Counted from the first letter of the stretch, positions 17,528 through 26,851 are shown. The stretch: 64,000 nt of DNA from Streptomyces maremycinicus (GCF_001184025.1 NZ_BBYG01000011.1:1-64000); one strand, 5' to 3'. Notes: a model not told the origin generated them from the sequence alone. Made by a program: numbers and translations.

Positions 17528-18175
17528 TCACTGCGCTTGCCGCCGTCCTGGGGCGGGCGGATATCGGGAGGCGACCCCCAGCGGCCGGGCGGGAAAGTCA
17601 GCGGCGTGATCGTGTGGGGTTGGCAAGGCGCGGGTGCGCTGGCGTTCGGGCCACGGGTACAGCGCTGACCGATGACCGGGCGGCGGCGCGGGCAGCAGGT
17701 CGCGGGTGATGCCGGTGGCGACGTAGTGGCACCCGGTCGCACTCAGGTCGAGCTGGTGGGCGGCGTCAGCGAGGTAGCCGGTCATCTTCGGGAGGGCCTC
17801 GGCGTGGCGAGCGGTGCGCACCGACGCTTCGTCCGCCGGATAGCCGGGGAACGGCGCCCCTTCATAGGGGTTGGCGTGCAGCGCGCTGGCGAGGTCGTTG
17901 CCGGCCAGGGAGGAGGCGACCACGACCGAGGCCAGGCACTCCAGGTTCGCGCGGCTGCCGGCGACGCTGGTGCACGTGCTGGAGTCGAGCGCGCCCAGGC
18001 GGACGAGGACGGTGGCCGTCAGGTCCTGGGTCATGAGCAGAAGCGGGCTGATCTGGCGCAGCGCGTCGGTGCCGGGGGTGTAGGAGACGTCCCGAACGCG
18101 AGCGTGCAGGGCCTCGAAGTCGCGCGCCAAACTGCGGAGTTGTTGTGCGAGTTCTGCCAGGTCGAGCAGGGGCAT
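17528..18175 (-). CDS. Hypothetical helical plasmid protein
   Basis: A 215-aa protein, largely alpha-helical in its first 150 residues (LAELAQQLRSLARDFEALHAR), with a polar, Pro-rich tail that looks disordered. It resembles the many small helical proteins in this cluster, which share the order helical core then Pro/Arg tail. No signal peptide or known motif. It lies between a second helical protein and the alpha/beta hydrolase in the same orientation and is probably in the same transcript. Confidence 0.6.
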   Translation of the reverse strand: MPLLDLAELAQQLRSLARDFEALHARVRDVSYTPGTDALRQISPLLLMTQDLTATVLVRLGALDSSTCTSVAGSRANLECLASVVVASSLAGNDLASALHANPYEGAPFPGYPADEASVRTARHAEALPKMTGYLADAAHQLDLSATGCHYVATGITRDLLPAPPPGHRSALYPWPERQRTRALPTPHDHAADFPARPLGVASRYPPAPGRRQAQ

Positions 18176-18201
18176 GGGGTGGTGTGGCTCCGGAGGGTCG
18201 G

Positions 18202-18918
18202 TCAGCGGCTGAGGGTGGCCGTCGTCGCGGGGGCGTGCGCGGGTGTCGCGCCGGGTGGCCTGGCGGTGACCGGGCGGCTGATGGCGGCGGCCAGGTCGGT
18301 GATGCCGGCGGCGGTGAGACGGACTCGGTCTTGAAGCGGTCCGCCCGCGTAGGCGGAGGACGCGGAGTTCGGGACGCGCTCGGCCAGAGCGTTCGCCTCC
18401 AACGACCGCAGGGTGCCAATGAGTACGCGCTCGTCGCGGTAGTGCACGTACTGCCGTCCCAGGGAGCGGGTGGCCACGACGTGCCCGCAGGCGATCTCCC
18501 ACAGGGCGGTGCGCTGCGTGGCGGTCAGCTGGTGGTCTGGAGCATCGGTGGTGCTCCAGCGTCGGCGTCGGATTTCGTGGGCGATGCTGTCGGCGCAGCT
18601 CATGGCGGCTTCGGGGGCCAGGGCGGTCAGGGTGCGCGCCATGGGAAGACGGTGGTCCGTGGAGGCGCTGCTCAGGAAGGCGAGCTGCTGGAGACGGACC
18701 ACCGCGTCCGACAGCTCGTGACTTTCGTAGAGGCGTTCGTTGGTGGCTGCTTTGATGGCGGTGCGGGTCGCGGAGGCGAGTCGCTGGGCAGAGGCGACGT
18801 GGGCGTCGGGTTGGGATTGCGATCCGGCTCGCAAGAGGCGGTCGAGCGTGTCGTTGTGCTGCACGTACTGGTCTGCGAGCAGCATGAGCCGTTCAACCGG
18901 CGTCGGTGGCGGGGACAC
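18202..18918 (-). CDS. Hypothetical helical plasmid protein
   Basis: A 238-aa GTG-start protein, mostly alpha-helical (VERLMLLADQYVQHNDTLDR), with an Ala/Pro/Thr-rich C-terminal tail. I see no catalytic motif, metal site or membrane segment. It is one of a run of adjacent helical proteins on this strand. It may be a structural or regulatory protein of the element, but that is a guess. Confidence 0.6.
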   Translation of the reverse strand: MSPPPTPVERLMLLADQYVQHNDTLDRLLRAGSQSQPDAHVASAQRLASATRTAIKAATNERLYESHELSDAVVRLQQLAFLSSASTDHRLPMARTLTALAPEAAMSCADSIAHEIRRRRWSTTDAPDHQLTATQRTALWEIACGHVVATRSLGRQYVHYRDERVLIGTLRSLEANALAERVPNSASSAYAGGPLQDRVRLTAAGITDLAAAISRPVTARPPGATPAHAPATTATLSR

Positions 18919-18949
18919 TTCAAAGAGAGGCCATCGGCGGGCGGTGTCG

Positions 18950-19459
18950 TCATGCGCGGCGCCGGATAGCCGGGGCGGGCAACGAGGCTGGGGTGGGTGC
19001 GCTCGCAGCAGCGGAGGTCCGCGGTACCTCCAGCGCGGTGCGGGCTGCTGCCAGTGCCCGCCTGGCGTCGTCGAGGTGGATCCGCAGGCGGCTGTGGTGG
19101 TCCAGCGAGTCGAGCTGTTGCTGGAGCGTGTCCTGCGCCGTGGTGGTGAGGGTGATGAGCGGGGCGAGGGCCTGGGTGTAGTGGGCGATGGCCCGCCCGA
19201 CGTGGCCGGCGCTCGCGCCGAGGATCTCGGCGGGCGGGAAATCGGCGATGTACGGGGCCAGCTGGTATTCGACGTCGGCGGCCATGCCGGCGGCGAGGTG
19301 GCACAGCAGGCCGATGTGCCGCGCGGCGTTGAACAGGCCGGTGCCGTCCACGGTGATGTAGTGGTCGCGGATGTCGGCGGTCACGGCGTCTACGGCCTGG
19401 CGCGGGGACATCTCGTCGAGGTCGGCGGGTTCGTAAGTGTGCAGGGCATCTCCAGACAT
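18950..19459 (-). CDS. Hypothetical helical plasmid protein
   Basis: A 169-aa protein starting MSGDALHTYEPADLDEMSP. A conserved-looking helical core includes HIGLLCHLAAGMAADVEYQL and a later long helix (TAQDTLQQQLDSLDHHSRLR), followed by an Ala/Pro tail. It lies just downstream of the XF1762-like gene and is probably co-transcribed with it. No motif gives a function. Confidence 0.6.
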   Translation of the reverse strand: MSGDALHTYEPADLDEMSPRQAVDAVTADIRDHYITVDGTGLFNAARHIGLLCHLAAGMAADVEYQLAPYIADFPPAEILGASAGHVGRAIAHYTQALAPLITLTTTAQDTLQQQLDSLDHHSRLRIHLDDARRALAAARTALEVPRTSAAASAPTPASLPAPAIRRRA

Positions 19460-19464
19460 GTGTG

Positions 19465-19922
19465 TCAGGGGGCTTGCCACAGGAAGCGGGCGATGTCGTC
19501 GGTGCCGTGGCTGGCCCGAGGCCGGGAGGGGGTGTGCCATCCGGCCCGGGGCGGGCGGCCGGCGATCAGGCCCCATCCCGCGCCGCGCAGGGACGCGCCG
19601 CTAACGCCCGACTGGGCAAAGGTGATCAGGCGCTGGTAACCGAGGGCTTTCGCCGCGCGCCACGATGCTCCGTACAGCACCGAGTTGGCGTTGCGTGCGC
19701 CGTCGCTGGCGGTCCGGGTGACTTCGAGGGTGGCGCCGTCATCAAGGTGGCGGGCAACCGGCCGACCGACGATGGCCACGGCGCGCAGCGTGCCGGTCTC
19801 CTCGATGCTCCGACGGTGAAGATCTGACCTGCGGGCGGCGGATGGTGGCGGTGCCAGGCGCGCACGAAGTCCTTCGCCTCACGTGAGCGCACCGGCACCA
19901 GGTGCAGCCGGGCGGCGCTCAC
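19465..19922 (-). pseudogene. XF1762-family protein, frameshifted
   Basis: The N-terminal part (GTG at 19922; RLHLVPVRSREAKDFVRAWH) and the C-terminal part (AIVGRPVARHLDDGATLEVT, then LGYQRLITFAQSG) together match the conserved XF1762 family of mobile-element proteins, about 150 aa. They are in different frames, and the change lies at about 19803-19812, between FTVGA and IEETGTLRA. The length (458 bases) is not divisible by three. It may be a real mutation or a one-base sequencing error. The GTG overlaps the stop of the coupling-protein gene. Confidence 0.65.
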
Positions 19923-21712
19923 ACGGCCTTCCCGAAGTCGGACTGCGTCGGCGCGTGCTTCGCCACGGCGCGGGCGGTGATCGCCTTGGACGCGCGGGCC
20001 GACGCTGCGGACAGCTCATCCGCCCCGGGCCCCAGGTACCACGGGCGCAGGTCCAGCATGGCGGCCCTCATGCCGGTGGCGAAGCAGAGCGCGGTGCCCT
20101 TGGGGAGTGCGCGGATGGCGTCGGCGGGCAGGATTCGTTCCTGCCGCATGCTGACCGAGGTCGACTTGCCGGACTCCGAGTGCGAGGTGGAGGTCGTCTC
20201 GACGTCGTGGTCGCCGATCAAACGGCTGAGCTTGTCCGCGAAGTCCGGGTCGTCGATCCCGGAGCCGATGACCTTGACGGTCGAGGCGGACCACATGGCG
20301 TCCATTCCGGCGTCCGACCACACTTTCTGGCCCTGGCGGTAGGACTGCAGGATGGTGATCGGGATGATGCCGCGCGACCCGAGGTGCGAGTACAGGTCCG
20401 GCAAGTCGCTGATCTTGCAGACGTTGGCGGCCTCGTCGAGGATCGCGAGCATGGGCGGGTCGAGCCGTCCGCCGGCGCGTTCGGCCTGCGCGGTCGCGGC
20501 CCGCATCACCGAGTCCGCGCACGCTGCGATCAGCGCCGAGGCGCCGCCACCACCGTCCTTGCTGAGCAGGAAGAGCGTGTCGGTGGAGGTCACGAACGCG
20601 GACGGCTTGAACTCAGCGGTGCCCTTCTGCGGGGTGACCCAGGCGGCGATCTCGCTGTTCAGCAGCGCGGCGGCGTACTGGCGGGCGGTCTCGTAGATGC
20701 CGTCCCTCGTTTCCGGCGGTCCCTCCACCGTGCCCTTGAGCTGGGCGGCGACGGCGGCGAATTGGTGGTCGCGGAGGATGTCGAGCGGGGTGCGGTCGGC
20801 GGGGAAGGCCAGCCACTGCATGACGTCGGTGATCGGCCGCTCGTCAAGGGCCGCGGCGAGGAAGAGCTGGGCGAGGATGTTGGATCCGGCCTTGGACCAG
20901 AAGTCGCCCTGCTGGCTCGCGTCCACGGAGGCGGCGAGGAAGTGGCCGGCCAACCGCCCGGCTCCGTCCAGGGTTTTGGCGTCCGCCAAGGGGTTCCACC
21001 ACATCTCGCGTGCGGCGTGCGCGATCTGCTGCGGGTCCATCGACCACACCTGTCCGACGCGGGCGCGGGCGTCGTAGGTCGCGGTGAAGGCGTCGCCGGC
21101 GGCTTTGTTCGAGGTCAGCAGGACCGGGCCGGGCGCGGCGAGAATGGAGGGGATCGCGAGGCTGGTGGTCTTGCCCGAGCGGGGCGCCATGATGGCGACC
21201 GCCACGTCCTCGTAGCCCATGCGCACCTCGTGCTTGGTGCCCTGCAGGTTGCCGAGCAGGATGCCGGTGTCGCGGGCCTCGATGTGCTTGGCGTGCTTCA
21301 GGCTCGGGCGCAGAGAGCGGGCCTTGTCGGTGATCGCCTTGGCCATCAGCGGTTCGATGTCCCGGGCCTTGGCCATGCCGGCGATCTTTTTCTTCCGGCC
21401 GCCGCTGCGGTTCTTGTGCCGGGCCCACAGGACGCCCACCGCAATGGCGAGGGCCAGGAGCAGGACAACAGGGACGACGCGGGCACCGATCAGCAGGGAC
21501 GTCTCTCCCGCTTTGGGCCACAGCTGATCGGGGTGGAGCAGGGCGCTGGTCGGCTGGTAGGGGGCCCAGTCGGCGCCGGTGAGGTAGGCGGTGACGTTGC
21601 CGGACAGCCAGGCGAGGTGGGCGAGGGGGACGACGACGGCGAGGACGCCGATCAGGAGGCGCAGGACGAGGTCGTACCCGTCCGTGTTGCTGTTGGAGGA
21701 GGAAGGGGGCAA
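19919..21712 (-). CDS. Type IV coupling protein, VirD4/TraG-like
   Basis: A 597-aa membrane-anchored ATPase. Two membrane segments (about residues 18-37 and 76-97) precede a cytosolic ATPase with Walker A APRSGKTT at 176-183 and Walker B MLAILDEAAN near 424-430, and a GRRG-like turn SHLGSRGIIP. This is the DNA pump that brings the relaxase-DNA complex to the secretion channel. Its presence with VirB4-like and VirB6-like genes shows transfer of single-stranded DNA through a type IV-like channel rather than the usual Streptomyces TraB route. It shares a GTGA overlap with the XF1762 gene. Confidence 0.85.
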   Translation of the reverse strand: MPPSSSNSNTDGYDLVLRLLIGVLAVVVPLAHLAWLSGNVTAYLTGADWAPYQPTSALLHPDQLWPKAGETSLLIGARVVPVVLLLALAIAVGVLWARHKNRSGGRKKKIAGMAKARDIEPLMAKAITDKARSLRPSLKHAKHIEARDTGILLGNLQGTKHEVRMGYEDVAVAIMAPRSGKTTSLAIPSILAAPGPVLLTSNKAAGDAFTATYDARARVGQVWSMDPQQIAHAAREMWWNPLADAKTLDGAGRLAGHFLAASVDASQQGDFWSKAGSNILAQLFLAAALDERPITDVMQWLAFPADRTPLDILRDHQFAAVAAQLKGTVEGPPETRDGIYETARQYAAALLNSEIAAWVTPQKGTAEFKPSAFVTSTDTLFLLSKDGGGGASALIAACADSVMRAATAQAERAGGRLDPPMLAILDEAANVCKISDLPDLYSHLGSRGIIPITILQSYRQGQKVWSDAGMDAMWSASTVKVIGSGIDDPDFADKLSRLIGDHDVETTSTSHSESGKSTSVSMRQERILPADAIRALPKGTALCFATGMRAAMLDLRPWYLGPGADELSAASARASKAITARAVAKHAPTQSDFGKAV

Positions 21713-21748
21713 GGGCTACGTGCTTCCGGGCGGGGACGGGCGGTGGGA

Positions 21749-22528
21749 TCAGCGGCTGCGGTGGTTCTTGGCCGGCGGCTGTCGCGAGGGGATCGGACTC
21801 GTCGGCGAGGTGGCGTGCCAGGCAGCGAGGGAGTGGACGCGTTCTTCCAGCGCCCCGGCCACGTACACGGCGAGCACGTCCGTGGTCCTACGGGTGACGA
21901 CGTTCGGGTCGCGGGTCGGGAGACTGCGCCCGCTGTCGATGCGCGGTACGGGCTTCGGATCGGCGAGCGCAGCGGTGAACGCGGCGACCATGTACGCAGG
22001 AATGTGCGCGCCGAAGCGGGCCTGCCACACTGGCCGGTCCGGGCCGAGTGTGGCGGTGAAGAACCAGGCGCCCGGTTCCTCCGCGTTGCCCAGCCGCTGG
22101 ACGTACGCGGTGCCGTCGGGCGACACGAGGCTGTTGTCCGCGGAGGCGGGTGACCAGCCGATCTGTTGGAGCGGCTCGTACGGATCGGACGGTGTGCTCG
22201 CGGTTGCGGCCGGATCGGTGAGGGCGTCGGTAACGGCGGCGATCAGTTCGACCGGGGTGAGGGCACCGAAACTCGCGTACCACGCTGGCCGGTCCGGCTC
22301 CGCAGCGTGGTGAAGGGTCCACCACTGGCCGTCGGGTTCGGGCTCCAGGCGCAGGAGGGCTTTCCGGTCGGGGCTGGAGAGCAGGACGCGCGCCATCAGG
22401 GGGTCGTTGCCGTGGCCCCAGCCGCAGGCGCGGTGGAGAGGGACGGTGATCCAGGCGGGGTCACCGCCATCGGCCAGGTGGCGCGGGGCGATGGAGTCGA
22501 CCTCGACAGTCTCGGGAGCCAGGGGCAT
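21749..22528 (-). CDS. DUF317 protein
   Basis: A 259-aa protein with two copies of the Streptomyces-specific DUF317 domain: one from about residue 16 (PRHLADGGDP, then WWTLHHAAEPDRPAWYASFG) and one from about 120 (GWSPASADNSLVSPDG to GPDRPVWQARFG). The typical pattern is a displayed Trp/aromatic core followed by a PAxLVAxFTxAL helix. The GGAGGTGA ribosome-binding site sits two bases before the ATG, the best in this cluster. DUF317 proteins are common on Streptomyces conjugative plasmids; their function is unknown. Confidence 0.75.
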   Translation of the reverse strand: MPLAPETVEVDSIAPRHLADGGDPAWITVPLHRACGWGHGNDPLMARVLLSSPDRKALLRLEPEPDGQWWTLHHAAEPDRPAWYASFGALTPVELIAAVTDALTDPAATASTPSDPYEPLQQIGWSPASADNSLVSPDGTAYVQRLGNAEEPGAWFFTATLGPDRPVWQARFGAHIPAYMVAAFTAALADPKPVPRIDSGRSLPTRDPNVVTRRTTDVLAVYVAGALEERVHSLAAWHATSPTSPIPSRQPPAKNHRSR

Positions 22529-22530
22529 GG

Positions 22531-23103
22531 TCACCTCCGTGCCGGGGTTCGCCGGTCGGCCGCGGGAGCCGGCGATGGTGCAGGCGCCAGAGGTGAGGGG
22601 GCGCTGCGGGCAGCGGCGTTGATCTCGCGGAGTGTCTTGCCATGGGTGGCCCAGTCGTCGAGGTAGCTCCACGATTCGGCGTGGTACTCGGCGAGGGCGT
22701 CGTCGAAGGCCGTGGTGCCGGGCTTAGCGGTGGCGGGAAGTGCGTCTCGAGTTTCCAGCCACTGCTCGTGCAGCTGCTCGAGCCGGTCGAGGGCGGCGTG
22801 CAGGACACCCAACTGGTAGACCCAGCGGCTCTGTACGGTACCTTCCGGCAGGCGGCCCAGTTGCGTCTCCGCTGTGGCCAGCAGGTGACGGGCCCCGTAG
22901 CGGAGCGATTCGAACGCCTCGGCGGTGTCGGCGTCGCGCCGGCTCGCGCGTAGGCCATAGGCGTGGTCGTCGTAGGGCCATCCGTCGAGGTCGGTGTGCT
23001 CGTCGGAGTAGGCGTCCCAGGCGTCGAGGATCTTCTTGCTGTCGCTTACGTAGCGGTCGAGGTGGCGCAGGAAGTCGCGGTGTGCGCGGTGATCGGCGGA
23101 AAT
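22531..23103 (-). CDS. Hypothetical helical protein, non-standard start
   Basis: About 190 aa. The core is helical (HRDFLRHLDRYVSDSKKILD, LHAALDRLEQLHEQWLETRD) and the tail is Pro/Ala rich. No standard start fits: the reading frame begins right after the DUF317 stop, and the first plausible codon is ATT at 23103, about 12 bases after AGGA. It is flanked by two DUF317 genes in the same direction. Function unknown. Confidence 0.5.
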   Translation of the reverse strand: MSADHRAHRDFLRHLDRYVSDSKKILDAWDAYSDEHTDLDGWPYDDHAYGLRASRRDADTAEAFESLRYGARHLLATAETQLGRLPEGTVQSRWVYQLGVLHAALDRLEQLHEQWLETRDALPATAKPGTTAFDDALAEYHAESWSYLDDWATHGKTLREINAAARSAPSPLAPAPSPAPAADRRTPARR

Positions 23104-23122
23104 GGGGAGGGGTCCTGTCGGT

Positions 23123-23945
23123 TCAGCGGCGGGCGGCAGGCTGTGCGGTGTGGGCCTTCGCCGGGGTCGGTGCGGGTCTCGTCTGCTGTCGGCGGGTGGA
23201 GCGTGCCCGGGCGCGGAGCGAATCGATACGCGCGGTGTGCGCGTCGACCACCTGCTGCGGGCGCAGCGGGCTGGGCTCCTGCACGGCGCTGTAGTGGCCG
23301 GTGCGGTCGTACATGCCGCGTTGGAGCGGGCTTCGGTCGACCAGCGCGGTGAGGAACGATCCGACGAGGTGGGCGGGGGTGCGCTCGTCGAGGTAGGCGT
23401 GCCAGATACGCGGGCCGGGGAACTGGTCGTAGCCGGGCTCGCGGGTTTCGACATGCCAGGACGGCCGGTCGCTGAATTCGCTCAGCGGGCGCAGTTCGAT
23501 GTGGCACATGGAGTCCGGCGAGTATGCCGTGACGCCTGAGTCGCGGTGCCACCCCGCCGAAGTCACCGCCTGCCACGGGTCCGGCTGCTGTGGCGGCGGG
23601 GCGACGAGGGCGTCGGTGAACCCGGTGAGGACCTCGGCGGGCACGAGTTCGCCGAACTCGGCGTACCAGCCCGGCTCGGTGTCGGTGGGCTCGGCCCGCA
23701 GCCGCCACCACGCGGAGGTGGCGGACTGCGGGTCGAACTGGAGGCGGTGGCGAAGGTCGGGGCTGCGCAGCACCATCTCGGCGCTCAAACGGGTCGGAGA
23801 CGGCGCTCCATCCGGCGACGGCCAGGCCGTGGGTGACGTGGCGGGCATCCCCGGGGCCGGCGAGGTGGCGGGGGCTGGTGTCGAAGGGGATCTGCCTGGC
23901 GTGCTTGTCGGCGAACGCGGCGAGCTGTCGTTCGCTCAGGGGCAC
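23123..23945 (-). pseudogene. DUF317 protein with a +1 frameshift
   Basis: The N-terminal part (GTG at 23945; SPRHLAGPGDARHVTHGLAV) and the C-terminal part (EMVLRSPDLRHRLQFDPQ, then a second domain with PSWHVETREPGYDQF) form one two-domain DUF317 protein of about 270 aa. They are in different frames. The change is at the AAA run near 23787 (TTT on the coding strand), where one extra base breaks the expected SDPLSAE into SDPFERR. A single-base homopolymer error would explain it as well as a mutation. Confidence 0.7.
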
Positions 23946-24292
23946 CGGGCGTCTCCCGGCTCACTCGCGGCGGTGCTGCCGTACAGGTCCCGGAGGTCGT
24001 CCAGGACGTAGTGGAGGGTGTGCTGGTCGGCCTGCTCCCACGCGGCCGTGCGCAGTTCGGTGATCAGAAGGTCGACCTGTGCGGTGCGCGGCGTGTCCGG
24101 GTGTTCCTGCAGGGTGCGGGCGAGGGCGCGCAGAGTGTCGGCGAGTTGGACGGGCAGGCCCGTGTATTCGTCGAGGAGGGGCTCTACGAGGGCGAGGGCT
24201 CTCACGGGGTCAGGGTTCTCGCGCAGGTAGTCGGTGAGTTCCGACAGGGTTTCGGTCGCGGTGTGGATGGTGTCCGGGGTGAGTGCGGGCAT
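23936..24292 (-). CDS. Hypothetical helical protein
   Basis: A 118-aa all-helical protein (TIHTATETLSELTDYLREN, VQLADTLRALARTLQEHPD). The ATG has a good GAGGAG site upstream, and the 3' end overlaps the following DUF317 gene by 10 bases. No motif or membrane segment. Similar small helical proteins recur along this strand. Confidence 0.6.
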   Translation of the reverse strand: MPALTPDTIHTATETLSELTDYLRENPDPVRALALVEPLLDEYTGLPVQLADTLRALARTLQEHPDTPRTAQVDLLITELRTAAWEQADQHTLHYVLDDLRDLYGSTAASEPGDARCP

Positions 24293-24319
24293 CGGGCTCC
24301 TCGGGACGGGTGCGGCGGG

Positions 24320-25123
24320 TCAGCGGCGGGTCCGGGCGCCGCCGGCCGGGGTATGGGTACGGGCGGTGGTGCGTGGCCGTGTGCTTCGGGCGCTGTTGCG
24401 GGCCCAGGTGGCGGCGCGGGCGGCCGTGATCCGGGCCTGTTGCCACGCGCTGAGCTGGGAGGGCGTGACGGAGACCGACCAGGTGCGGATCTGTGCGTTG
24501 TGAGGGACGCGCCCGCGCGGGCGCATCACGGGATCGGGATTGGCGAGTTCGGCCGAGAGGGCTTGTACCAGGTGCATCGGGGTGTTGGGCGTGAAGTTGG
24601 CCGTCCAGCCGTTGCCCTGCTGGTCCTTCGCTCCGGTCCACCACATCGCCGTGCCGTCGGGGCTGTGGTGGTACTGCATCCACGCGGTGCCGTCGGGGCT
24701 GGTCGCCGTGTAGTGCTCGCCCTCCAAGCGCGTGTGCCAGTTCTGCTCCTGCAGGGGCGCCCAGACGTTGGGGGCGTGGGCGGAGCGGGGGCGGGTGAGG
24801 GCGTCGGTCATACCGGCGACGATCTCCACCGGCGTCTGCCGGCCCAGGTTCGCCGCCCATGCGCCGTTCAGGCCGTCCGCTTGGCCGTGGATGGTCCACC
24901 CGCCGGGCAGGATGTAGGGGTCGTAGGCGACACGGACGGTGCGGTCGGGGCTCTCCATGAGTAGCGGGCCGCCCGTCTTGGACTTGTCCCGCCAGCCCGA
25001 GGCGCGCAGGAACTCCGAGACGTGCCGGACGTCGCCGCCGCCGGCGAGGGCGCGGGGCTGGACGAGGTAGTGCTGCTCGGCCTGCTCGCCTGGCCCCCAG
25101 CCCTGCCATTGCTTCTTCTTCAC
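24320..25123 (-). CDS. DUF317 protein
   Basis: A 267-aa two-domain DUF317 protein starting MKKKQWQGWGPGEQAEQ. The first domain includes YLVQPRALAGGGDVRHVSEF and the second HTRLEGEHYTATSPDG, each followed by the usual TPMHLVQALSAELA-type helix, and the C-terminal tail is rich in Arg and Thr. The GTG start lies in a GTGA overlap with the stop of the next upstream gene. It is the third DUF317 protein in 3.4 kb. Confidence 0.75.
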   Translation of the reverse strand: MKKKQWQGWGPGEQAEQHYLVQPRALAGGGDVRHVSEFLRASGWRDKSKTGGPLLMESPDRTVRVAYDPYILPGGWTIHGQADGLNGAWAANLGRQTPVEIVAGMTDALTRPRSAHAPNVWAPLQEQNWHTRLEGEHYTATSPDGTAWMQYHHSPDGTAMWWTGAKDQQGNGWTANFTPNTPMHLVQALSAELANPDPVMRPRGRVPHNAQIRTWSVSVTPSQLSAWQQARITAARAATWARNSARSTRPRTTARTHTPAGGARTRR

Positions 25124-25503
25124 CGGTGCCGCCGGACGACGAGCGGTGCGGGGGCCGGGGGCTTCGCCGCGGTGGTGGCTGGCTGGGTGCCGACGTGCTG
25201 CAGGGTGTCCTTGTGTTCGTCCAGGTCGAGGGTGATGTCGTGCAGTTCGTTCGAGGCGCGGCCCAGAGCGAGCCACACCTCCGCGGGGAGTGCGCCTCGT
25301 TCGGCCTGGTCCTTGGCGAACACGCTTCCGGTGGCGACGAGGTGGGTGATGCCGCCGAGGACTCCGGTGTCCGGGTCGAGGACGCGGGCGATGACCTGCG
25401 CGGCCTGGGGCGGGGGAAGCTGCGAGAGGTGGTCGGCGAGCTGGCCGAGCTGGCGGGTGATCTCGTCGGCCAGTCTCACCGGGTAGGGGGCGGGGTGGGA
25501 CAT
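25120..25503 (-). CDS. Hypothetical helical protein
   Basis: A 127-aa helical protein (LADEITRQLGQLADHLSQLP, ERGALPAEVWLALGRASNEL) with a Pro/Ala tail. The ATG follows GGAGGAGC, a strong ribosome-binding site, just after a region without other genes, so it may be the first gene translated after the hairpin at 25739-25773. Function unknown. Confidence 0.6.
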   Translation of the reverse strand: MSHPAPYPVRLADEITRQLGQLADHLSQLPPPQAAQVIARVLDPDTGVLGGITHLVATGSVFAKDQAERGALPAEVWLALGRASNELHDITLDLDEHKDTLQHVGTQPATTAAKPPAPAPLVVRRHR

Positions 25504-25738
25504 GCTCCTCCGGGGCGGTGAACGGTCAGTGGTGGTGCCGGTGGCCGACGCGCTGGGTCTCGGCGAGGACGGCCTCCGGGCGGGCGCCGGCCAGCGGGGT
25601 GGTGCGGTCGGGGCCGGTCGGGATGCAGGCGCGCAGGTAGCGGCGGAACAGGGCTGTCGCGAGTCGGGGTTGGAGCCGGTTGCTGATGGGTGGGGGTGTG
25701 CGGGCTGCTACGGGTTTCTCCGGGGATCGAGCGGGGCG

Positions 25739-25773
25739 GTGGGCGGCCCCGGCGGGGTGCCGGGGCCGCCCAC
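25739..25773 (-). terminator. Perfect 15-bp hairpin, likely transcription terminator
   Basis: GTGGGCGGCCCCGGC at 25739-25753 pairs perfectly with 25759-25773 around a five-base loop. It lies a few bases beyond the stop of the 25780-26187 gene, which is the expected place for a terminator of that transcript. There is no T-run, as is common in Streptomyces. It could also stabilise the upstream mRNA. Confidence 0.6.
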
Positions 25774-25779
25774 GCGGTC

Positions 25780-26187
25780 TTACGGGGTGCGCCGGGACGG
25801 TGCGGGCCGCGAGGGGGAGCCGGCCGTTGCCGGATGCTGCGCGGCGAGGCGGGCTACACGGGTGCGGGCGTCATGCACAGCTTGCCGGTAGGCGGCTTCG
25901 TCGAAGACCTCGGGCACGCAGTTGACCTCGGCCCCGGCCAAGAGCAGGGCGGGGATGGCGCGGGTCGCCAGGCGCTTCTGCTCGTCGGCACCGAGTCGTT
26001 CGGGCACGGTGTGCCAGATGTACAGCGGCGCGCCCGTGGGGTGTTCGTGGCGTTCGAGGCCGAGCTGTTCCAGCAGGTCGTTGAGCTGGGCGGGGGCGCC
26101 GGTGGGGGTGTCGGCGGGGATGGTAGTCGTCAGGGCCTTGATGTAGATCTCGACGTCCGTGCCGTATCCGTCGGCCAGGTTGGCCAT
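25780..26187 (-). CDS. Hypothetical protein
   Basis: A 135-aa protein starting MANLADGYGTDVEIYIKAL. The order is a beta-rich first half and a helical second half (YRQAVHDARTRVARLAAQ). GGAGAG lies at good distance before the ATG. It ends just before a strong hairpin. I do not recognise a family. Confidence 0.6.
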   Translation of the reverse strand: MANLADGYGTDVEIYIKALTTTIPADTPTGAPAQLNDLLEQLGLERHEHPTGAPLYIWHTVPERLGADEQKRLATRAIPALLLAGAEVNCVPEVFDEAAYRQAVHDARTRVARLAAQHPATAGSPSRPAPSRRTP

Positions 26188-26203
26188 GTGTTTCTCTCCG
26201 GGG

Positions 26204-26851
26204 TCAACGGTGGCGGGAGGCCGAGGGCTGTGTGGTGCTCGGCGGCGGTGTGGGGGCCGCCGGTTGCGGAGCGCGTGCGGCGTGGTTGCGGGCGTGGAGG
26301 ATCACGCACGCGGCCTGGCTCATGGAGTTCGCGGTGTCCCTGAGCCGAGCGAGGGGTTCGGGTTCCTCGCCGGGGGCAGCCCCCTGGAGGGCACTGGCGG
26401 CGATCCAGGCCCGGACGACCACTTCCCTGGTAAGGGGCAGCAGCCCGTTGACCGGGGCAGCGATCTCGGTCAGCACCTCGGCCACCGCACTGCTGGTCTT
26501 GGCGGCAGAGACCCGCTCGGCGAGCTGGGTGAGGAAGCGCAGGGCCGCGTTGTGTTCGCTGTCCGGTGTGGCCAGCGCGTTCAGGGCGGGGTCGAGGTGG
26601 ACGCTGTGACCGGCGGAAAGCAGGGCGTGCGAGGCAGCGGTCGCCTTCAGGCGCTGGTGCTCGACGGGCAGGCCGTGGGGAAGCCGGTGGTAGTCCCTGC
26701 TCGGTCCGGGAGCGGAAAGGAAGCCGCCGGTTCGCTGGAGAATGTAAGCCGCCTTCTCGGTGCCGCCGATGGCGACGACCAGGCCGGTGCGGGGGTCCTT
26801 GGTGATGGTGATGTACTCCAGCACCCAGAACTCGGGCTCCGTCTGCTTCAT
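26204..26851 (-). CDS. Protein with an AGF/YHRLP mini-domain
   Basis: A 215-aa protein. Residues 29-90 carry a mini-domain with AAYILQRTGGFLS followed by DYHRLPHGL, also seen in four other proteins of this cluster. A long helical region follows (LPLTREVVVRAWIAASALQG). The ATG overlaps the stop of the upstream gene (ATGA). A repeated, unnamed domain in several adjacent genes suggests duplication within the plasmid. Confidence 0.6.
   Translation of the reverse strand: MKQTEPEFWVLEYITITKDPRTGLVVAIGGTEKAAYILQRTGGFLSAPGPSRDYHRLPHGLPVEHQRLKATAASHALLSAGHSVHLDPALNALATPDSEHNAALRFLTQLAERVSAAKTSSAVAEVLTEIAAPVNGLLPLTREVVVRAWIAASALQGAAPGEEPEPLARLRDTANSMSQAACVILHARNHAARAPQPAAPTPPPSTTQPSASRHR

Noticed and set aside
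19883..22153. A plus-strand frame of 756 codons
   Set aside because: It is antisense to the coupling-protein gene, with Gly/Arg/Val-rich low-complexity composition typical of shadows.
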